This document shows, piece by piece, positions 1 through 10,866 of a stretch of 64,000 nucleotides of DNA; within the stretch, counting starts at the first letter, position 1, and the number at the start of each line of letters is the position of its first letter. The stretch is from Bacteroidota bacterium (GTDB lineage: Bacteria; Bacteroidota; Bacteroidia; Bacteroidales; Prolixibacteraceae). The stretch is taken from positions 1-64,000 of the forward strand of contig JAUXUF010000093.1 in NCBI GenBank assembly GCA_030684645.1, read 5' to 3'. A program made the translations under genes and the position numbers. The notes under the pieces were generated by a model. That model was not told where the DNA came from and made no database searches. It saw only the letters and a list, made by a program, of their open reading frames with translations.

Positions 1-156
1 GGTTACGAAGTTTCGACTGGCACACATGCCTTTCAGATTTACATGGGATCAACCAACGCTTTGTTACCTCAGGATAATATCATGTGGAATCAATACGACT
101 GGCAAAACAAAGGCCTGTCTGTTGGTTTTACGATTACCAGACTTTGGGGATTTTAA
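1..156 (+). CDS. C-terminal end of an outer-membrane beta-barrel-like protein (DUF5777-like), truncated by the window edge
   Basis: Frame 1 is open from base 1 to TAA at 154-156: GYEVSTGTHAFQIYMGSTNALLPQDNIMWNQYDWQNKGLSVGFTITRLWGF. It resembles the C-terminal strand of barrel proteins often found next to multiheme cytochromes. Confidence 0.55.
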   Translation, partial: GYEVSTGTHAFQIYMGSTNALLPQDNIMWNQYDWQNKGLSVGFTITRLWGF

Positions 157-351
157 TCTTGTCAAATAATTTTAAAAAATAGATTTTTAGAAATGGTAAT
201 ATTCCTTATCTTAGGGTATTACCATTTTTTACAATGATCAGGCAACCTGACTAAACCAACGATCATCAATTCGTTGTGAAATTTCATTTTTACCAAGATT
301 GTATATTGAAAAAGTTGAGAAAATTGATTTGCTGCAACAAAACTTAAATCC

Positions 352-1296
352 TTGAAAATGAACAATCGCTTCATTAGTCTAATTTTGATCTTATTTTTAG
401 GCACATTCCAGCATTCCAATGCTCAATCTTATGAGAATGCAAAGCATCATCAATGTTTAAAATGCCATTCCAATCAAACCTATTCTTTTTATAATAGTGT
501 AAAAGAGAAGGAAGAAAAAAGGCTGATGAATCCTTATTTTATCCTCGATACTGTTGCCTTAGTGGCAGGAGTGCATAAACAGTTTGATTGTACCGATTGC
601 CATTCAGGTGAATACGCTACCTATCCACACCAATCGAATCTAAAACTGGAACCTTTAAGTTCTTGTCTGGATTGCCACGGAGGTGATGCCTCCTTTGCTT
701 CTTACCAGTTTGAAAAGATCGAGGAAGAATTTAAGAAAAGTGTCCATTACAAGGTGTATGGCGAGAATTTTACCTGTTCGAAATGTCACAGCCAGCATAC
801 TTATATCGCTACAGCGAGAACCAGTAGCAATGTGCTCGAAATTGTCGGTTACAGCAATAAAATGTGCCTTTTGTGCCATAACGATATGAAACGTTACAAA
901 ATGGTATCCGGACATGATAATCCAAAATTAATTCAGATTCATGACTGGTTGCCTAATGAAGAACTGCATTTCAGCCATGTAAGGTGTATCGAATGTCATA
1001 CTGAAGTTATTGACAGCCTGATGGTTTCTCACAATATCCTAAGCAAAGACAAAGCTTTAAGAAAGTGTGTTGAATGCCACTCTGCCAACTCCAGATTAAA
1101 AGCTTCATTATACAAATACCAAAATTTGCAGAAACGTGCTGAAAAGGATGATATAAATACGGTTTTGGCAAACGAATCATACATTATAGGATCACACCAG
1201 AGTCCAATTCTTCAATTATTAAGTGTTATAATTTTCCTTATTTCTCTTTTAGGGATTATAGTACACAGCATTTTCAGAATTATTAAAAAGAAATAA
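352..1296 (+). CDS. Membrane-anchored heptaheme cytochrome c
   Basis: Seven CxxCH motifs (CLKCH, CTDCH, CLDCH, CSKCH, CLLCH, CIECH, CVECH), signal peptide, C-terminal TM helix. ORF starts at TTG 352; ATG at 358 is more likely. Confidence 0.88.
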   Translation: MKMNNRFISLILILFLGTFQHSNAQSYENAKHHQCLKCHSNQTYSFYNSVKEKEEKRLMNPYFILDTVALVAGVHKQFDCTDCHSGEYATYPHQSNLKLEPLSSCLDCHGGDASFASYQFEKIEEEFKKSVHYKVYGENFTCSKCHSQHTYIATARTSSNVLEIVGYSNKMCLLCHNDMKRYKMVSGHDNPKLIQIHDWLPNEELHFSHVRCIECHTEVIDSLMVSHNILSKDKALRKCVECHSANSRLKASLYKYQNLQKRAEKDDINTVLANESYIIGSHQSPILQLLSVIIFLISLLGIIVHSIFRIIKKK

Positions 1297-1297
1297 G

Positions 1298-1918
1298 ATG
1301 ACATCAACTGAAAAAATCTATTTTTATCCACTCTGGTTGAGAATCTGGCATGGATTAAATGCAATAGGAATACTCACTTTAATCATTACCGGCATCTCCA
1401 TGCAATCAAGTGTTGAATCATCTCATATTGTTGGATTTAGCCTGATAGTAACCCTTCATAATATTGCCGGGATTCTGGTAACCTTTAGTTATTTTGTTTT
1501 CTTTATTGGAAACCTGGTAACCCCGAACGGGAAATTTTACATCGTAAAACCAAGTGGTTTTTGGAAAAGGCCAATTAGACAGGCATACTATTATGGATGG
1601 GGTATGTTCCATGGGATGAAGGCTCCATATCCACTTTCAGCAAAAAGGAAATTTAATCCTTTACAGAAATATTCCTATATACTGGTGATGTACCTGGCTG
1701 TTCCGATAATTATAATAACCGGGATTGCACTTTTATTTCCTGAAATAATAATCGATCAGGTTTATACTTTCAGCGGTGTATTTGTAACTGCAGTATTCCA
1801 TTCCGCGATGGGCTTTTTTATTTCAATTTTTCTAATGATTCACCTTTATATAGCTTCGATTGGAAAATCACCTTTGGAAAATTTTAAAAGTATTATAACT
1901 GGTTGGCATCATGTGTGA
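1298..1918 (+). CDS. Cytochrome b561-like / thiosulfate reductase cytochrome b subunit-like membrane protein
   Basis: 206 aa, four TM segments with conserved His (LRIWHGLNAIG, VTLHNIAGI, VFHSAMGF, MIHLYIASIG). Overlaps the next gene by 8 bp. Confidence 0.75.
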   Translation: MTSTEKIYFYPLWLRIWHGLNAIGILTLIITGISMQSSVESSHIVGFSLIVTLHNIAGILVTFSYFVFFIGNLVTPNGKFYIVKPSGFWKRPIRQAYYYGWGMFHGMKAPYPLSAKRKFNPLQKYSYILVMYLAVPIIIITGIALLFPEIIIDQVYTFSGVFVTAVFHSAMGFFISIFLMIHLYIASIGKSPLENFKSIITGWHHV

Positions 1919-4715
1919 AAAGAGCATTGGATTTTTGAATTTCAGGGTCTCCCAAAAAATTCTTTTAATAGTTGTATATCTGTTCTTTGGAATTAGCCAT
2001 CTGTCGGCCCAGACGAACGATGATTGCCTGACGTGTCACAACGATCCGGAATTGACTTCGGAACAGGACGGCAAAAAAAGATCCTTGTATATTAAGCCTA
2101 AGGCCCTTGATCATTCAGTGCATCAGAATATTTTATGTGCTGCATGCCACACTGATGCTAATGTAACTGATTTTCCGCATCCTGAAAATCTGAAACCGGT
2201 CGATTGCGGAATTTGTCATATGGAGGCAAAGGAAAAATTTTATAGGGGTATTCATGGCCAGGCTTACCTGGCAAAGGATAGAAATGCTCCAAATTGCAAA
2301 GAATGTCACGGCGCTCATCAAATTCTGAAATCGACTCAGCCCGAATCGCGTACTTATAAAATGAATATTCCTGTTTTATGCGGGTCTTGTCATAAGGAAG
2401 GGGCGCCGGTTGCCAGAGGTTATAACATTGCCGAACACAATATCCTTGAAAATTATAGTCAGGGTACTCATGGGATTGGTTTATTCAAGCGTGGGTTAAT
2501 TGTAACGGCAACCTGCAACGATTGCCACGAGAACCACCTGATATTGCCTCATACTAATGTAAATTCAAGTATTTCGCCTCGAAACATTGCTGCCACCTGT
2601 ATGAAATGTCATACCCGGATTGAAGATGTGCACTTAAAAACGATCAATAAGGAATTGTGGGAGAAAAAACCGGGAGCTATTCCTGCGTGTACTGCCTGCC
2701 ATCCGCCTCATAAAGTAGAACTTAAAAATCTGGTTGAAACTATTTCTGATCAGTCTTGCCTCAAGTGCCATAGCAACGATGACGTTCATAAGGTAGTTGA
2801 TAATCAGAATATCTCTCTGAAAGTTAGTGTTGCCGATCTTTCAGTTTCAAGCCATAAAAATATTACCTGTGTAAAGTGCCACTCCGATGTAACGGTTAAC
2901 CTTAAACGTCCTTGTGAGACGGTAGGAAAAGTTGATTGCTCTGCCTGTCATGCTGAGGAATCGGATGTTTATTTCTCGAGCGGACATGGACAAGCTTATT
3001 TCAATAAACATGAAAATGCGCCTTATTGTACCGATTGTCATGGAACCCATTTAGTAAAACCCAAATCTGATGAAAGTTCACCTGTTTACCGGTCATCAAT
3101 TCCTTCACTTTGCGGCAAATGCCACAATAAGGATGGCAAAGCAGTTCAGGGGACCGACCTGCTTGAAAAAGATGCCTTTCACGATTATTCGTCGAGTGTT
3201 CATGGACGAAGTCTTACTGAAAAAGGATTACTTTCGGCCGCTGTGTGTACCGATTGCCATACGACGCATTTCAATTTGAAAGAATCGGATGTGCGGTCTT
3301 CCGTTAATCCCAAAAATATTGCTGCGACATGCGGAAATTGCCATAAAGGTATTTACAACGATTATATGGCCAGTGACCATGCCTATAAACCCAATACTGA
3401 AAATTTAAAATTTCCAACTTGCGGCACCTGCCATTCGGCACATACTATTTCCGAAGTCCATAAAGACAAATTTATGTCGGAAATAACGATGCAGTGCGGT
3501 AAATGCCACAAAGACCTGGCCGAATCATACCTGAAAACCTACCACGGAAAGGTATATCAACTGGGTTATCTTCAGGCAGCCCGATGTTCTGATTGCCATG
3601 GTGCCCATAATATTCTGAACCGGCATAATCCAAAATCAGCCATAAATTCACAAAACATTGTGGGCACCTGCCAGAAATGTCATGCCGATGCCAATGAGAA
3701 ATTTACAGGCTATCTGACTCATGCCACACATTCCAACAAGACTAAATTCCCCTGGCTGTATTATACTTTTTGGGCCATGACCACTTTGCTGGTGAGCGTA
3801 TTTCTCTTCTTTGGACTTCATACGCTATTGTGGTTTCCCCGGTCAATCGATGCCATGCGTAAAAAGAAAAAGCATGAAACGGAAACGGGAGATAAAGTAT
3901 ATATTCAACGATTCACAAAGAGCCAGCGTATTACGCATATTTTTGTGATTGTCAGCTTTTTATCACTGGCATTTACGGGGATGTTGTTAAAATTTGCCTA
4001 TATGGATTGGGCCAAATTCTTTGTGAAAATGATTGGTGGAGCCCATAATGCCGGAATTATTCACCGTTTTGCCGCTGTAATTACTTTTGGTTATTTTGGT
4101 TATCATGTTTTCTCTCTGGTGAAAATGAAAATCAGTAAAAAACAAAACTTTTCCAAATTCATTTTTGGATATAATACACTCATGTTTAATCGTCAGGATT
4201 TAAAGGATTTTTGGGCATCAGTGAAATGGTTTGTTGGTAAAGGGCCTCGACCACAATATGGACGCTGGACCTACTGGGAGAAATTCGATTATATGGCCGT
4301 ATTCTGGGGTGTTGTTGTGATTGGTTCAACCGGCCTGATTCTTTGGTTTCCGGAATATTTCACTGCGATTTTGCCTGGTTGGGTCATCAATGTGGCTATG
4401 ATTATTCACAGTGATGAAGCATTATTGGCGGTAGGATTTATATTTACGATCCATTTCTTTAATACGCACCTTCGACCTGAGTCTTTCCCAATGGATACCG
4501 TAGTTTTTACAGGTCATGTATTGCTTGATGAATATAAAGCCGACAGACCCAGGGAATTTGAAGATTTGGAAAAAACAGGAATGCTGGAAAGTGTGACCGT
4601 CAAGAAAGACTTTTCAAAAAAACAAATGAGACTGGTAAAGGTATTTGGATATATATTCTTATTTACCGGAATTGTTCAGGTTATTTTTATCATCTATTCA
4701 TTGCTCTTTCATTAA
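1911..4715 (+). CDS. Large multiheme cytochrome c (19 CxxCH) fused to a C-terminal cytochrome b (formate dehydrogenase gamma-like) domain
   Basis: Signal peptide, 19 CxxCH motifs, then a multi-TM domain with His-bearing helices ([67 protein letters not shown]). Confidence 0.88.
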   Translation: MCEKSIGFLNFRVSQKILLIVVYLFFGISHLSAQTNDDCLTCHNDPELTSEQDGKKRSLYIKPKALDHSVHQNILCAACHTDANVTDFPHPENLKPVDCGICHMEAKEKFYRGIHGQAYLAKDRNAPNCKECHGAHQILKSTQPESRTYKMNIPVLCGSCHKEGAPVARGYNIAEHNILENYSQGTHGIGLFKRGLIVTATCNDCHENHLILPHTNVNSSISPRNIAATCMKCHTRIEDVHLKTINKELWEKKPGAIPACTACHPPHKVELKNLVETISDQSCLKCHSNDDVHKVVDNQNISLKVSVADLSVSSHKNITCVKCHSDVTVNLKRPCETVGKVDCSACHAEESDVYFSSGHGQAYFNKHENAPYCTDCHGTHLVKPKSDESSPVYRSSIPSLCGKCHNKDGKAVQGTDLLEKDAFHDYSSSVHGRSLTEKGLLSAAVCTDCHTTHFNLKESDVRSSVNPKNIAATCGNCHKGIYNDYMASDHAYKPNTENLKFPTCGTCHSAHTISEVHKDKFMSEITMQCGKCHKDLAESYLKTYHGKVYQLGYLQAARCSDCHGAHNILNRHNPKSAINSQNIVGTCQKCHADANEKFTGYLTHATHSNKTKFPWLYYTFWAMTTLLVSVFLFFGLHTLLWFPRSIDAMRKKKKHETETGDKVYIQRFTKSQRITHIFVIVSFLSLAFTGMLLKFAYMDWAKFFVKMIGGAHNAGIIHRFAAVITFGYFGYHVFSLVKMKISKKQNFSKFIFGYNTLMFNRQDLKDFWASVKWFVGKGPRPQYGRWTYWEKFDYMAVFWGVVVIGSTGLILWFPEYFTAILPGWVINVAMIIHSDEALLAVGFIFTIHFFNTHLRPESFPMDTVVFTGHVLLDEYKADRPREFEDLEKTGMLESVTVKKDFSKKQMRLVKVFGYIFLFTGIVQVIFIIYSLLFH

Positions 4716-4911
4716 TGGAAATGCTTGAATAGTTCTGGAATACATGCAATTTTCGTTCAATCAGAACTACCGAGGCAGGTCAAAAACGTCAATCTTGCAT
4801 TCCATTCAACACTAAGTAGAAGTGATCTAAATAACCCGTGCCTGTTGAATTATTACCATTTTTTTGCAAACTTGCGGCGCGATTAAATTAGTCTTAGTCA
4901 AAAAGAATAAC

Positions 4912-6414
4912 ATGAAATTACCTTCGTCGATTAAAAACTGGATTTCAATAACAGGAGCCATTCTGGCCGTTTTCAACCTGGCCACAATTTTGTCATTAAT
5001 AGTCTTAAATTCACTTTTTAATTTCGGTGGAGCATATATAGGCTTGTTCATTTATATGGCATTGCCTGCATTTATGATTACTGGTTTAATTATGATCCCA
5101 ATCGGGATGAAAATTTACCATAAGCGCGCAAAAGAAGAGGAAGATGCGGGAGAAGTAAGAAACTGGCCAGTCCTCAATTTTAATAATCCGGCAACACGTA
5201 ACGCTTCTGTAATTTTCATTTTTGGCACTGTTTTTCTGTTGATTATTTCATCAGTTGGAAGTTATGAAGCTTTTCATTATACCGAATCGGTTGAGTTTTG
5301 CGGAAAATTATGCCATCAGGTGATGGAACCTGAATTTGTTACTTACCATGGTTCATCGCATGAACGGGTAGCCTGTGTTGAATGCCATGTCGGAGCAGGT
5401 GCAACCTGGTATGTGAAAAGTAAACTATCAGGTTTGTACCAGGTTTATTCGGTCTTAGCCCATAAATTTCCAACTCCAATTCCAACACCAATTGCGAACC
5501 TTCGCCCTGCAAGAGAAACTTGCGAAAAATGTCACTGGCCCGAAAAATTCTATGATCGCAAGATGAAAGATGAGCATTCGTTCCTTGCTGATGAATCAAA
5601 CACCGAAGAGATTGTTCAATTGCAGATGAAAACCAGTTCTAAAATGACTGCAGAAGGACTTGAAAAAGGAATCCATCAACACATTAACGCTGATGTCAGG
5701 ATTGAATATAAAACCACATCACCAAATCGCCAGGTCATTCCTTGGGTCAAATACACCAACTTGAAAACAGGTGAGGCTGAGGTATTTACCGACAGTGAAA
5801 ACCTTTTAAGCCAGGCTAAATTGGATTCACTTGAAACCAGGGTGATGGATTGTCTGGATTGCCACAACAGACCCTCACATAATTACAAAACACCTCAGAA
5901 TTTTATCGACAAGCTGATGAGTGAAGGCAAAATTTCGAAAACACTACCGGGAATCAAACAGGTATCCATGTCGGTTTTATACCCTGAATATTCGACAAAG
6001 GACAGTGCTTTTGCCGCAATCAAAAGTAAAGTTACCGAATTTTATCAATCAGGTTATCCTGATTTGATGACCAGCAGAAAATCTGAAATTGATAATGCTA
6101 TTGTTGAAATCCAAAATGGGTATGGCAATAATATTTTCCCTTACATGAAATCAAGCTGGAAGTCATATCCTAACAATATTGGTCACATGGAATTTGATGG
6201 TTGTTTCCGTTGTCACAATGACCGGCATGCAACCGAAAAGGGAAAAGTAATTTCAAGAGATTGCAATTTATGCCATAACATCGTTGCTCAGGGAACACCC
6301 GGGAATATGGAATATTCCAAATCTTTCGAACCTCTTGAGTTTAAACATCCGGTTGATATTGATGAGGCCTGGCGCACTGAACTTTGTTCTTCTTGCCATT
6401 CACAACTTTATTAA
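4912..6414 (+). CDS. NapC/NirT-type multiheme cytochrome c (ImcH-like architecture)
   Basis: N-terminal TM helices; CGKLCHQVMEP (CX3CH) followed by six CxxCH; NapC-like context ERVACVECHVGAGATWYVKSKLSGLYQV. ATG at 4912 preferred over the upstream ORF start at 4864. Confidence 0.8.
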   Translation: MKLPSSIKNWISITGAILAVFNLATILSLIVLNSLFNFGGAYIGLFIYMALPAFMITGLIMIPIGMKIYHKRAKEEEDAGEVRNWPVLNFNNPATRNASVIFIFGTVFLLIISSVGSYEAFHYTESVEFCGKLCHQVMEPEFVTYHGSSHERVACVECHVGAGATWYVKSKLSGLYQVYSVLAHKFPTPIPTPIANLRPARETCEKCHWPEKFYDRKMKDEHSFLADESNTEEIVQLQMKTSSKMTAEGLEKGIHQHINADVRIEYKTTSPNRQVIPWVKYTNLKTGEAEVFTDSENLLSQAKLDSLETRVMDCLDCHNRPSHNYKTPQNFIDKLMSEGKISKTLPGIKQVSMSVLYPEYSTKDSAFAAIKSKVTEFYQSGYPDLMTSRKSEIDNAIVEIQNGYGNNIFPYMKSSWKSYPNNIGHMEFDGCFRCHNDRHATEKGKVISRDCNLCHNIVAQGTPGNMEYSKSFEPLEFKHPVDIDEAWRTELCSSCHSQLY

Positions 6415-6560
6415 TTGAACAGTAAATGAGTCAATAAATTAATGGCATTCTTTTTGCAAACAGAAATAATATGTGCATATTTATATTTATAAAGTGATTT
6501 TATTTCGAATGAAAAAGCAGTCGTTCATAAAAACAAAATATTCAACTAATCTTTAAGACA

Positions 6561-7058
6561 ATGACTATGAATTTCAAAAAATTAGTTTTTTTACTGGGAA
6601 TAGTAATCATTTTCAGTTCAATGGCAAATGCCCAGGATGCCAAGTATGTTGGTGCAGCCAAATGTAAAATGTGCCATAACAAGCCGGAAAAAGGTGGACA
6701 GTACGCCAGCTGGGCTGCAGGCCCGCACGCAAAAGCGATGTTGTCTCTTAAAGGAGACGAAACTAAAAATCCTAAATGTTTGAAATGTCACTCTACAGCA
6801 GCCAGTGTTGATCAAAGTTTGGTTGCTACAATTACTGTTGAAGAAGGTGTTTCATGCGAGTCATGTCATGGAGCAGGTAGTCTTTACAAAGTAGCAACAA
6901 CAATGAAAGATATGAAGTTGGCCATGTCTAAAGGGTTAATTATGCCTGACGAAAAAGTTTGTAAAAAATGTCATAATCCTGAAAGTCCAAATTACAAACC
7001 TTTCGATTTCAAGGTGTATTCTGCAAAAATTGCTCATAAGGATCCGACAAGAAAATAA
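6561..7058 (+). CDS. Tetraheme cytochrome c554-like protein
   Basis: Signal peptide; CKMCH, CLKCH, CESCH, CKKCH; YVGAAKCKMCHNKPEKGGQYASW fits the cytochrome c554 family. Confidence 0.8.
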   Translation: MTMNFKKLVFLLGIVIIFSSMANAQDAKYVGAAKCKMCHNKPEKGGQYASWAAGPHAKAMLSLKGDETKNPKCLKCHSTAASVDQSLVATITVEEGVSCESCHGAGSLYKVATTMKDMKLAMSKGLIMPDEKVCKKCHNPESPNYKPFDFKVYSAKIAHKDPTRK

Positions 7059-7090
7059 GTTTCGCTTCGAAACCGGATAAATAAAAGAAT

Positions 7091-7128
7091 TCCTTTGTTT
7101 TAAAACTTAAAACAAAGGAGTTTTTTTT
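7091..7128 (+). terminator. Intrinsic terminator
   Basis: Perfect 13-bp stem TCCTTTGTTTTAA/TTAAAACAAAGGA with loop AAC, followed by a T8 tract after one AG step. Confidence 0.85.
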
Positions 7129-7210
7129 AATAAATAGATCTGCCAAAAGCCACTTGCCGGCTGTAGAAGTCATTGGTATTCAATTTTAAATTACTGATAG
7201 AATAAAAATC

Positions 7211-10027
7211 ATGAAAAGATTTGTTTCATTTCTATTCTCCATGCTTTTCAGCGTATTGTTGCTGATGATGTTTGCATTTTCCATCGCCTATGCGACTTTT
7301 ATTGAAAATGATTACGGTACTTCTACAGCTCAGGCGCTGATATACCAATCCAGGTGGTTCGAAATTTTGCTGCTTTTGGGTGTTATTAACCTGGCCGGAA
7401 GTGTAGTTAAATATAAACTTATTTCCCGTAAGAAATGGGCCATCCTCTTGTTCCATCTGGCGTTTATCGTCATCATCATAGGCGCTGGAGTCACTCGTTA
7501 TTTTGGATTCGAAGGAAGTATGCACATTCGTGAAGGCGAATCAAACAATCAGGTGGTATCCGAAGCAAGTTATATTGTTTTGAAAGCTTCAGTTTCAGGA
7601 GAAGAAGTGACTGAAATGACCAAAGTTAGCTTTACTCCCAATACGAATAATTCCTACCGCAAAACCATTGAGATTGGAGGAAAACAGCTTCAGGTTGAAA
7701 ATGAACTATTTGTTCCAAATGCAGCCGAACGAATGGTTACCGACGCGAATGGAATGTCCGTGCCTTCATTGGTTCAACTGCCCGGCAATACAGGTCAGGG
7801 CGGAATGGATGCTTTTACCGCAAAAATTACTTCCGGAACTGAAGTCCGGCGAGTTAATGTTTTTGGACGCGACGGTATGATCCTGAGTCCAGCTAATTGC
7901 ACAATTAATGGTATTCAGGTTAGTCTTTCTTACGGTTCGATAATCCGCGAATTACCATTCAGTATTTACCTGCGCGATTTTCAACTTGAAAGGTATCCCG
8001 GTTCAATGAGCCCATCATCGTATGCCAGCGAAATTACCCTGAAGGATCCGGCATTATCAATCGAACGTCCGTTTCGCATATTTATGAATAATATATTGAA
8101 ATACAATGGCTACCGTTTCTTTCAATCTTCTTTTGATCAGGATGAAAAAGGAACTATTCTTTCAGTCAACCAGGATTACTGGGGAACTTTGATTTCCTAT
8201 CTTGGATATTTTTTAATGGCCCTGGGAATGGTATTTACTATTTTCCTGAAGGACAGCCGTTTCCAAACCTTGATCCGGCTAAGTTCCAAACTTCAGGCTA
8301 CACGCAAAACTGCTAAAATCCTGACTATTGGATTGATTATTTCCGGAATAAGCTGGACGACTAATTCTGCATTAGGAGCCGCTAATTCTGCGTCAAAAGG
8401 GAAACATATTGAAGCATTTGGCGAGTTATTGGTTCAGGATCACGAAGGGCGAATTGAACCGGTGAGTACCCTGGCATCTGATTTACTGCGCAAAATCGCG
8501 AAAAAAGATAATTGGGAGGGAATGTCTTCGGTTGAATTTTTTCTGGATATGAGTGCCAACTCCGAAAAATGGAAAAGTATCCCGATTATCAAGGTTTCCA
8601 ATCCGGAACTTAAAAAAACTTTGGGAATTTCAACTGACTTGATTTCTTATAGCCAGATTTTTGATCAATCTGGAAATTACCGGTTGAATAACCTGGTTCA
8701 GGAATCGTATAATAAGAAACAAACTTTACGGAATAAGTATGACAAGGAAATTATTAATGTGGATGAACGGGTTAATATTTGTTATCAGATTTTCAATGGC
8801 GATTTCCTGAAAATATTTCCAATACCCAACGATAAGCGCAAAACCTGGGTGACGTATTCCAATCTTCCCAGGATATTGAATACGGAAGATACCGATTTTA
8901 CTGACAAAATTCTGAATTTGTATTACCAGGAATACAACAATTCCACGCTTTCCGGGAATTGGTCAAAGCCTGAAGAATATCTGGGTTACATCAAGAGGTA
9001 CCAGACCAAATACGGCGCTGATATTATTCCTTCATCAACAAAAATCAGCCTCGAAATAATTTACAACAAGTGGAATATTTTCGGAAAGCTGGCCAAAATA
9101 TATGCACTTCTGGGGATTGTTTTGCTGGTATTTCACTTCTTGCTTATTTTTAAACCGGGAGCCCGTTTCGAAAAATCGATCAAGGTTGGAGTGGCACTGG
9201 TCTTTCTTTCATTTCTGATGTACACCGTAGGTTTGATGATTCGGTGGTACATTGCAGGTCATGCTCCCTGGAGTAACGGTTATGAAACCATGATTTACGT
9301 TGGTTGGGCAACAAGTCTTTCAGGATTTGTTTTTATGAAAAGATCGCCAATTACGCTGGCAGTAACGACTCTTTTGTCATCGATTATCCTTTTTGTTGCC
9401 GGAATGAGTTGGATGAATCCGGAGATTACCAATCTGGTCCCTGTATTGAAATCTTATTGGCTGGTGGTTCATGTGGCAATTATAACAGCCAGTTATGGAT
9501 TCTTAGCGATGGGAGCGTTACTTGGGATTCTCAATCTGGTTCTCATGATTTTGAGAAACAAAAAGAATGAAAAGAATATCGGTTTTACCATACTGGAGGT
9601 CTCCTATATCATCGAAATGGCTTTAATGATTGGACTTTTGATGCTGACAATCGGTTCATTCATCGGTGGAGTCTGGGCCAACGAATCGTGGGGAAGATAC
9701 TGGGGCTGGGATCCGAAGGAAACCTGGGCATTGGTTACCGTACTGGTTTATTCAATCATATTGCATTTGAGGAAGATCCCAGGATTGAAAAGCGTATTTG
9801 CATTAAGTAGCCTGTCTATTTTCGGTTTAGGTTCTGTGTTAATGACTTTCTTTGGCGTGAATTATTATTTATCAGGAATGCACTCCTATGCACAAGGCGA
9901 TCCGCCTCCAATCCCCAATGCCTTGTATGTGGCCATTGTGGTAGTTATTGCACTCATTTTGGCTGCCTGGTACGCCGAGAATAAGGTGACAAAGATTACA
10001 GAACCGGAGGACGAAATTATCGAATAG
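7211..10027 (+). CDS. ccsBA: Cytochrome c biogenesis protein, ResB/ResC (CcsBA) fusion, System II
   Basis: 938 aa; N-terminal ResB-like TM region and C-terminal CcsA domain with WGWDPKETWALVT tryptophan-rich signature. Confidence 0.9.
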   Translation: MKRFVSFLFSMLFSVLLLMMFAFSIAYATFIENDYGTSTAQALIYQSRWFEILLLLGVINLAGSVVKYKLISRKKWAILLFHLAFIVIIIGAGVTRYFGFEGSMHIREGESNNQVVSEASYIVLKASVSGEEVTEMTKVSFTPNTNNSYRKTIEIGGKQLQVENELFVPNAAERMVTDANGMSVPSLVQLPGNTGQGGMDAFTAKITSGTEVRRVNVFGRDGMILSPANCTINGIQVSLSYGSIIRELPFSIYLRDFQLERYPGSMSPSSYASEITLKDPALSIERPFRIFMNNILKYNGYRFFQSSFDQDEKGTILSVNQDYWGTLISYLGYFLMALGMVFTIFLKDSRFQTLIRLSSKLQATRKTAKILTIGLIISGISWTTNSALGAANSASKGKHIEAFGELLVQDHEGRIEPVSTLASDLLRKIAKKDNWEGMSSVEFFLDMSANSEKWKSIPIIKVSNPELKKTLGISTDLISYSQIFDQSGNYRLNNLVQESYNKKQTLRNKYDKEIINVDERVNICYQIFNGDFLKIFPIPNDKRKTWVTYSNLPRILNTEDTDFTDKILNLYYQEYNNSTLSGNWSKPEEYLGYIKRYQTKYGADIIPSSTKISLEIIYNKWNIFGKLAKIYALLGIVLLVFHFLLIFKPGARFEKSIKVGVALVFLSFLMYTVGLMIRWYIAGHAPWSNGYETMIYVGWATSLSGFVFMKRSPITLAVTTLLSSIILFVAGMSWMNPEITNLVPVLKSYWLVVHVAIITASYGFLAMGALLGILNLVLMILRNKKNEKNIGFTILEVSYIIEMALMIGLLMLTIGSFIGGVWANESWGRYWGWDPKETWALVTVLVYSIILHLRKIPGLKSVFALSSLSIFGLGSVLMTFFGVNYYLSGMHSYAQGDPPPIPNALYVAIVVVIALILAAWYAENKVTKITEPEDEIIE

Positions 10028-10183
10028 CCGATCTGTCTGAAGGGGTGACAAATTTCACTTCAGGCAATGTTTCAAAAGATTTGTACCGTCGGATTTGAAC
10101 AATGGAAAACGGATCTGACGATTATGAATTAATATGAAGCCAGTTCTATAATTTGAAAGGATTGAATTAAATGAGTAATTCCT

Positions 10184-10642
10184 TTATTTAAAAAGTTTTA
10201 CCTGAGTAGCTGTTGGCCCTTTTTGGCCCATTTCCACTTCAAAACTAACCAGATTACCTTCCTTAATTTCTTCGAGCAAATTGTTCGCATGGACAAAAAC
10301 ACTTTCCTGTGTTTCCAAATCCCGTATAAATCCAAATCCTTTCGACTCATTAAAAAAGGATACTGTTCCTTTTCTTATAGGATCGAATACTTCATTCGGA
10401 TCGCTTTTTGGAATGCTAATCTCGATATCTTCCAGTTTAATAGCCTTCTTTTTCGTTGGATCAGGAGGGGTTGAAGTAATCATTCCATTCTCATCGACAT
10501 ATGCAATCATGTCGTTAAGGCTGCCACCTTTTTCGTTTTCTTTCCTTGTCAACTTCTTCTTCTCTTTGTCTTTTCTCTTTTTCTCTTTTTTATTTCTTAC
10601 TTCTTTCTTATTGAACGTTTCCTGCGATCTACCCATAATCAA
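10184..10642 (-). CDS. Cold-shock domain protein with basic N-terminal extension
   Basis: GTVSFFNESKGFGFIRDLETQESVFVHANNL is a CSD RNP1/RNP2 signature; Lys-rich N-terminus. Start probably at the second Met. Confidence 0.85.
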   Translation of the reverse strand: MIMGRSQETFNKKEVRNKKEKKRKDKEKKKLTRKENEKGGSLNDMIAYVDENGMITSTPPDPTKKKAIKLEDIEISIPKSDPNEVFDPIRKGTVSFFNESKGFGFIRDLETQESVFVHANNLLEEIKEGNLVSFEVEMGQKGPTATQVKLFK

Positions 10643-10866
10643 TTTTTCCTTTAATTAATAATTTTCTAAATTTTATCAACGGTTGGCTTCAAATCCTTAA
10701 ACCTGAATTTCATCAAAGGTAATTTTTATTTTTTGTGTTTTGCTATTTACCTGCCTTTATCCAATTATTAAGTAACGGGATACGCCTATTATCACCGCAT
10801 TAGCTGTTCTTTCAGTGGATTTTCGAAACGAATATCTTTTTGCCGGGTAAAAAGTCCGATGGCTGG

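Noticed and set aside
4864-4911. Upstream start of the NapC-like ORF (MQTCGAIKLVLVKKNN)
   Set aside because: ATG 4912 gives a proper N-terminal TM start; the extension looks like untranslated leader.
10281-10658. 125-aa plus-strand Phe/Ser-rich ORF opposite the cold-shock gene
   Set aside because: Reverse reading of the Lys-rich N-terminal extension; low complexity.
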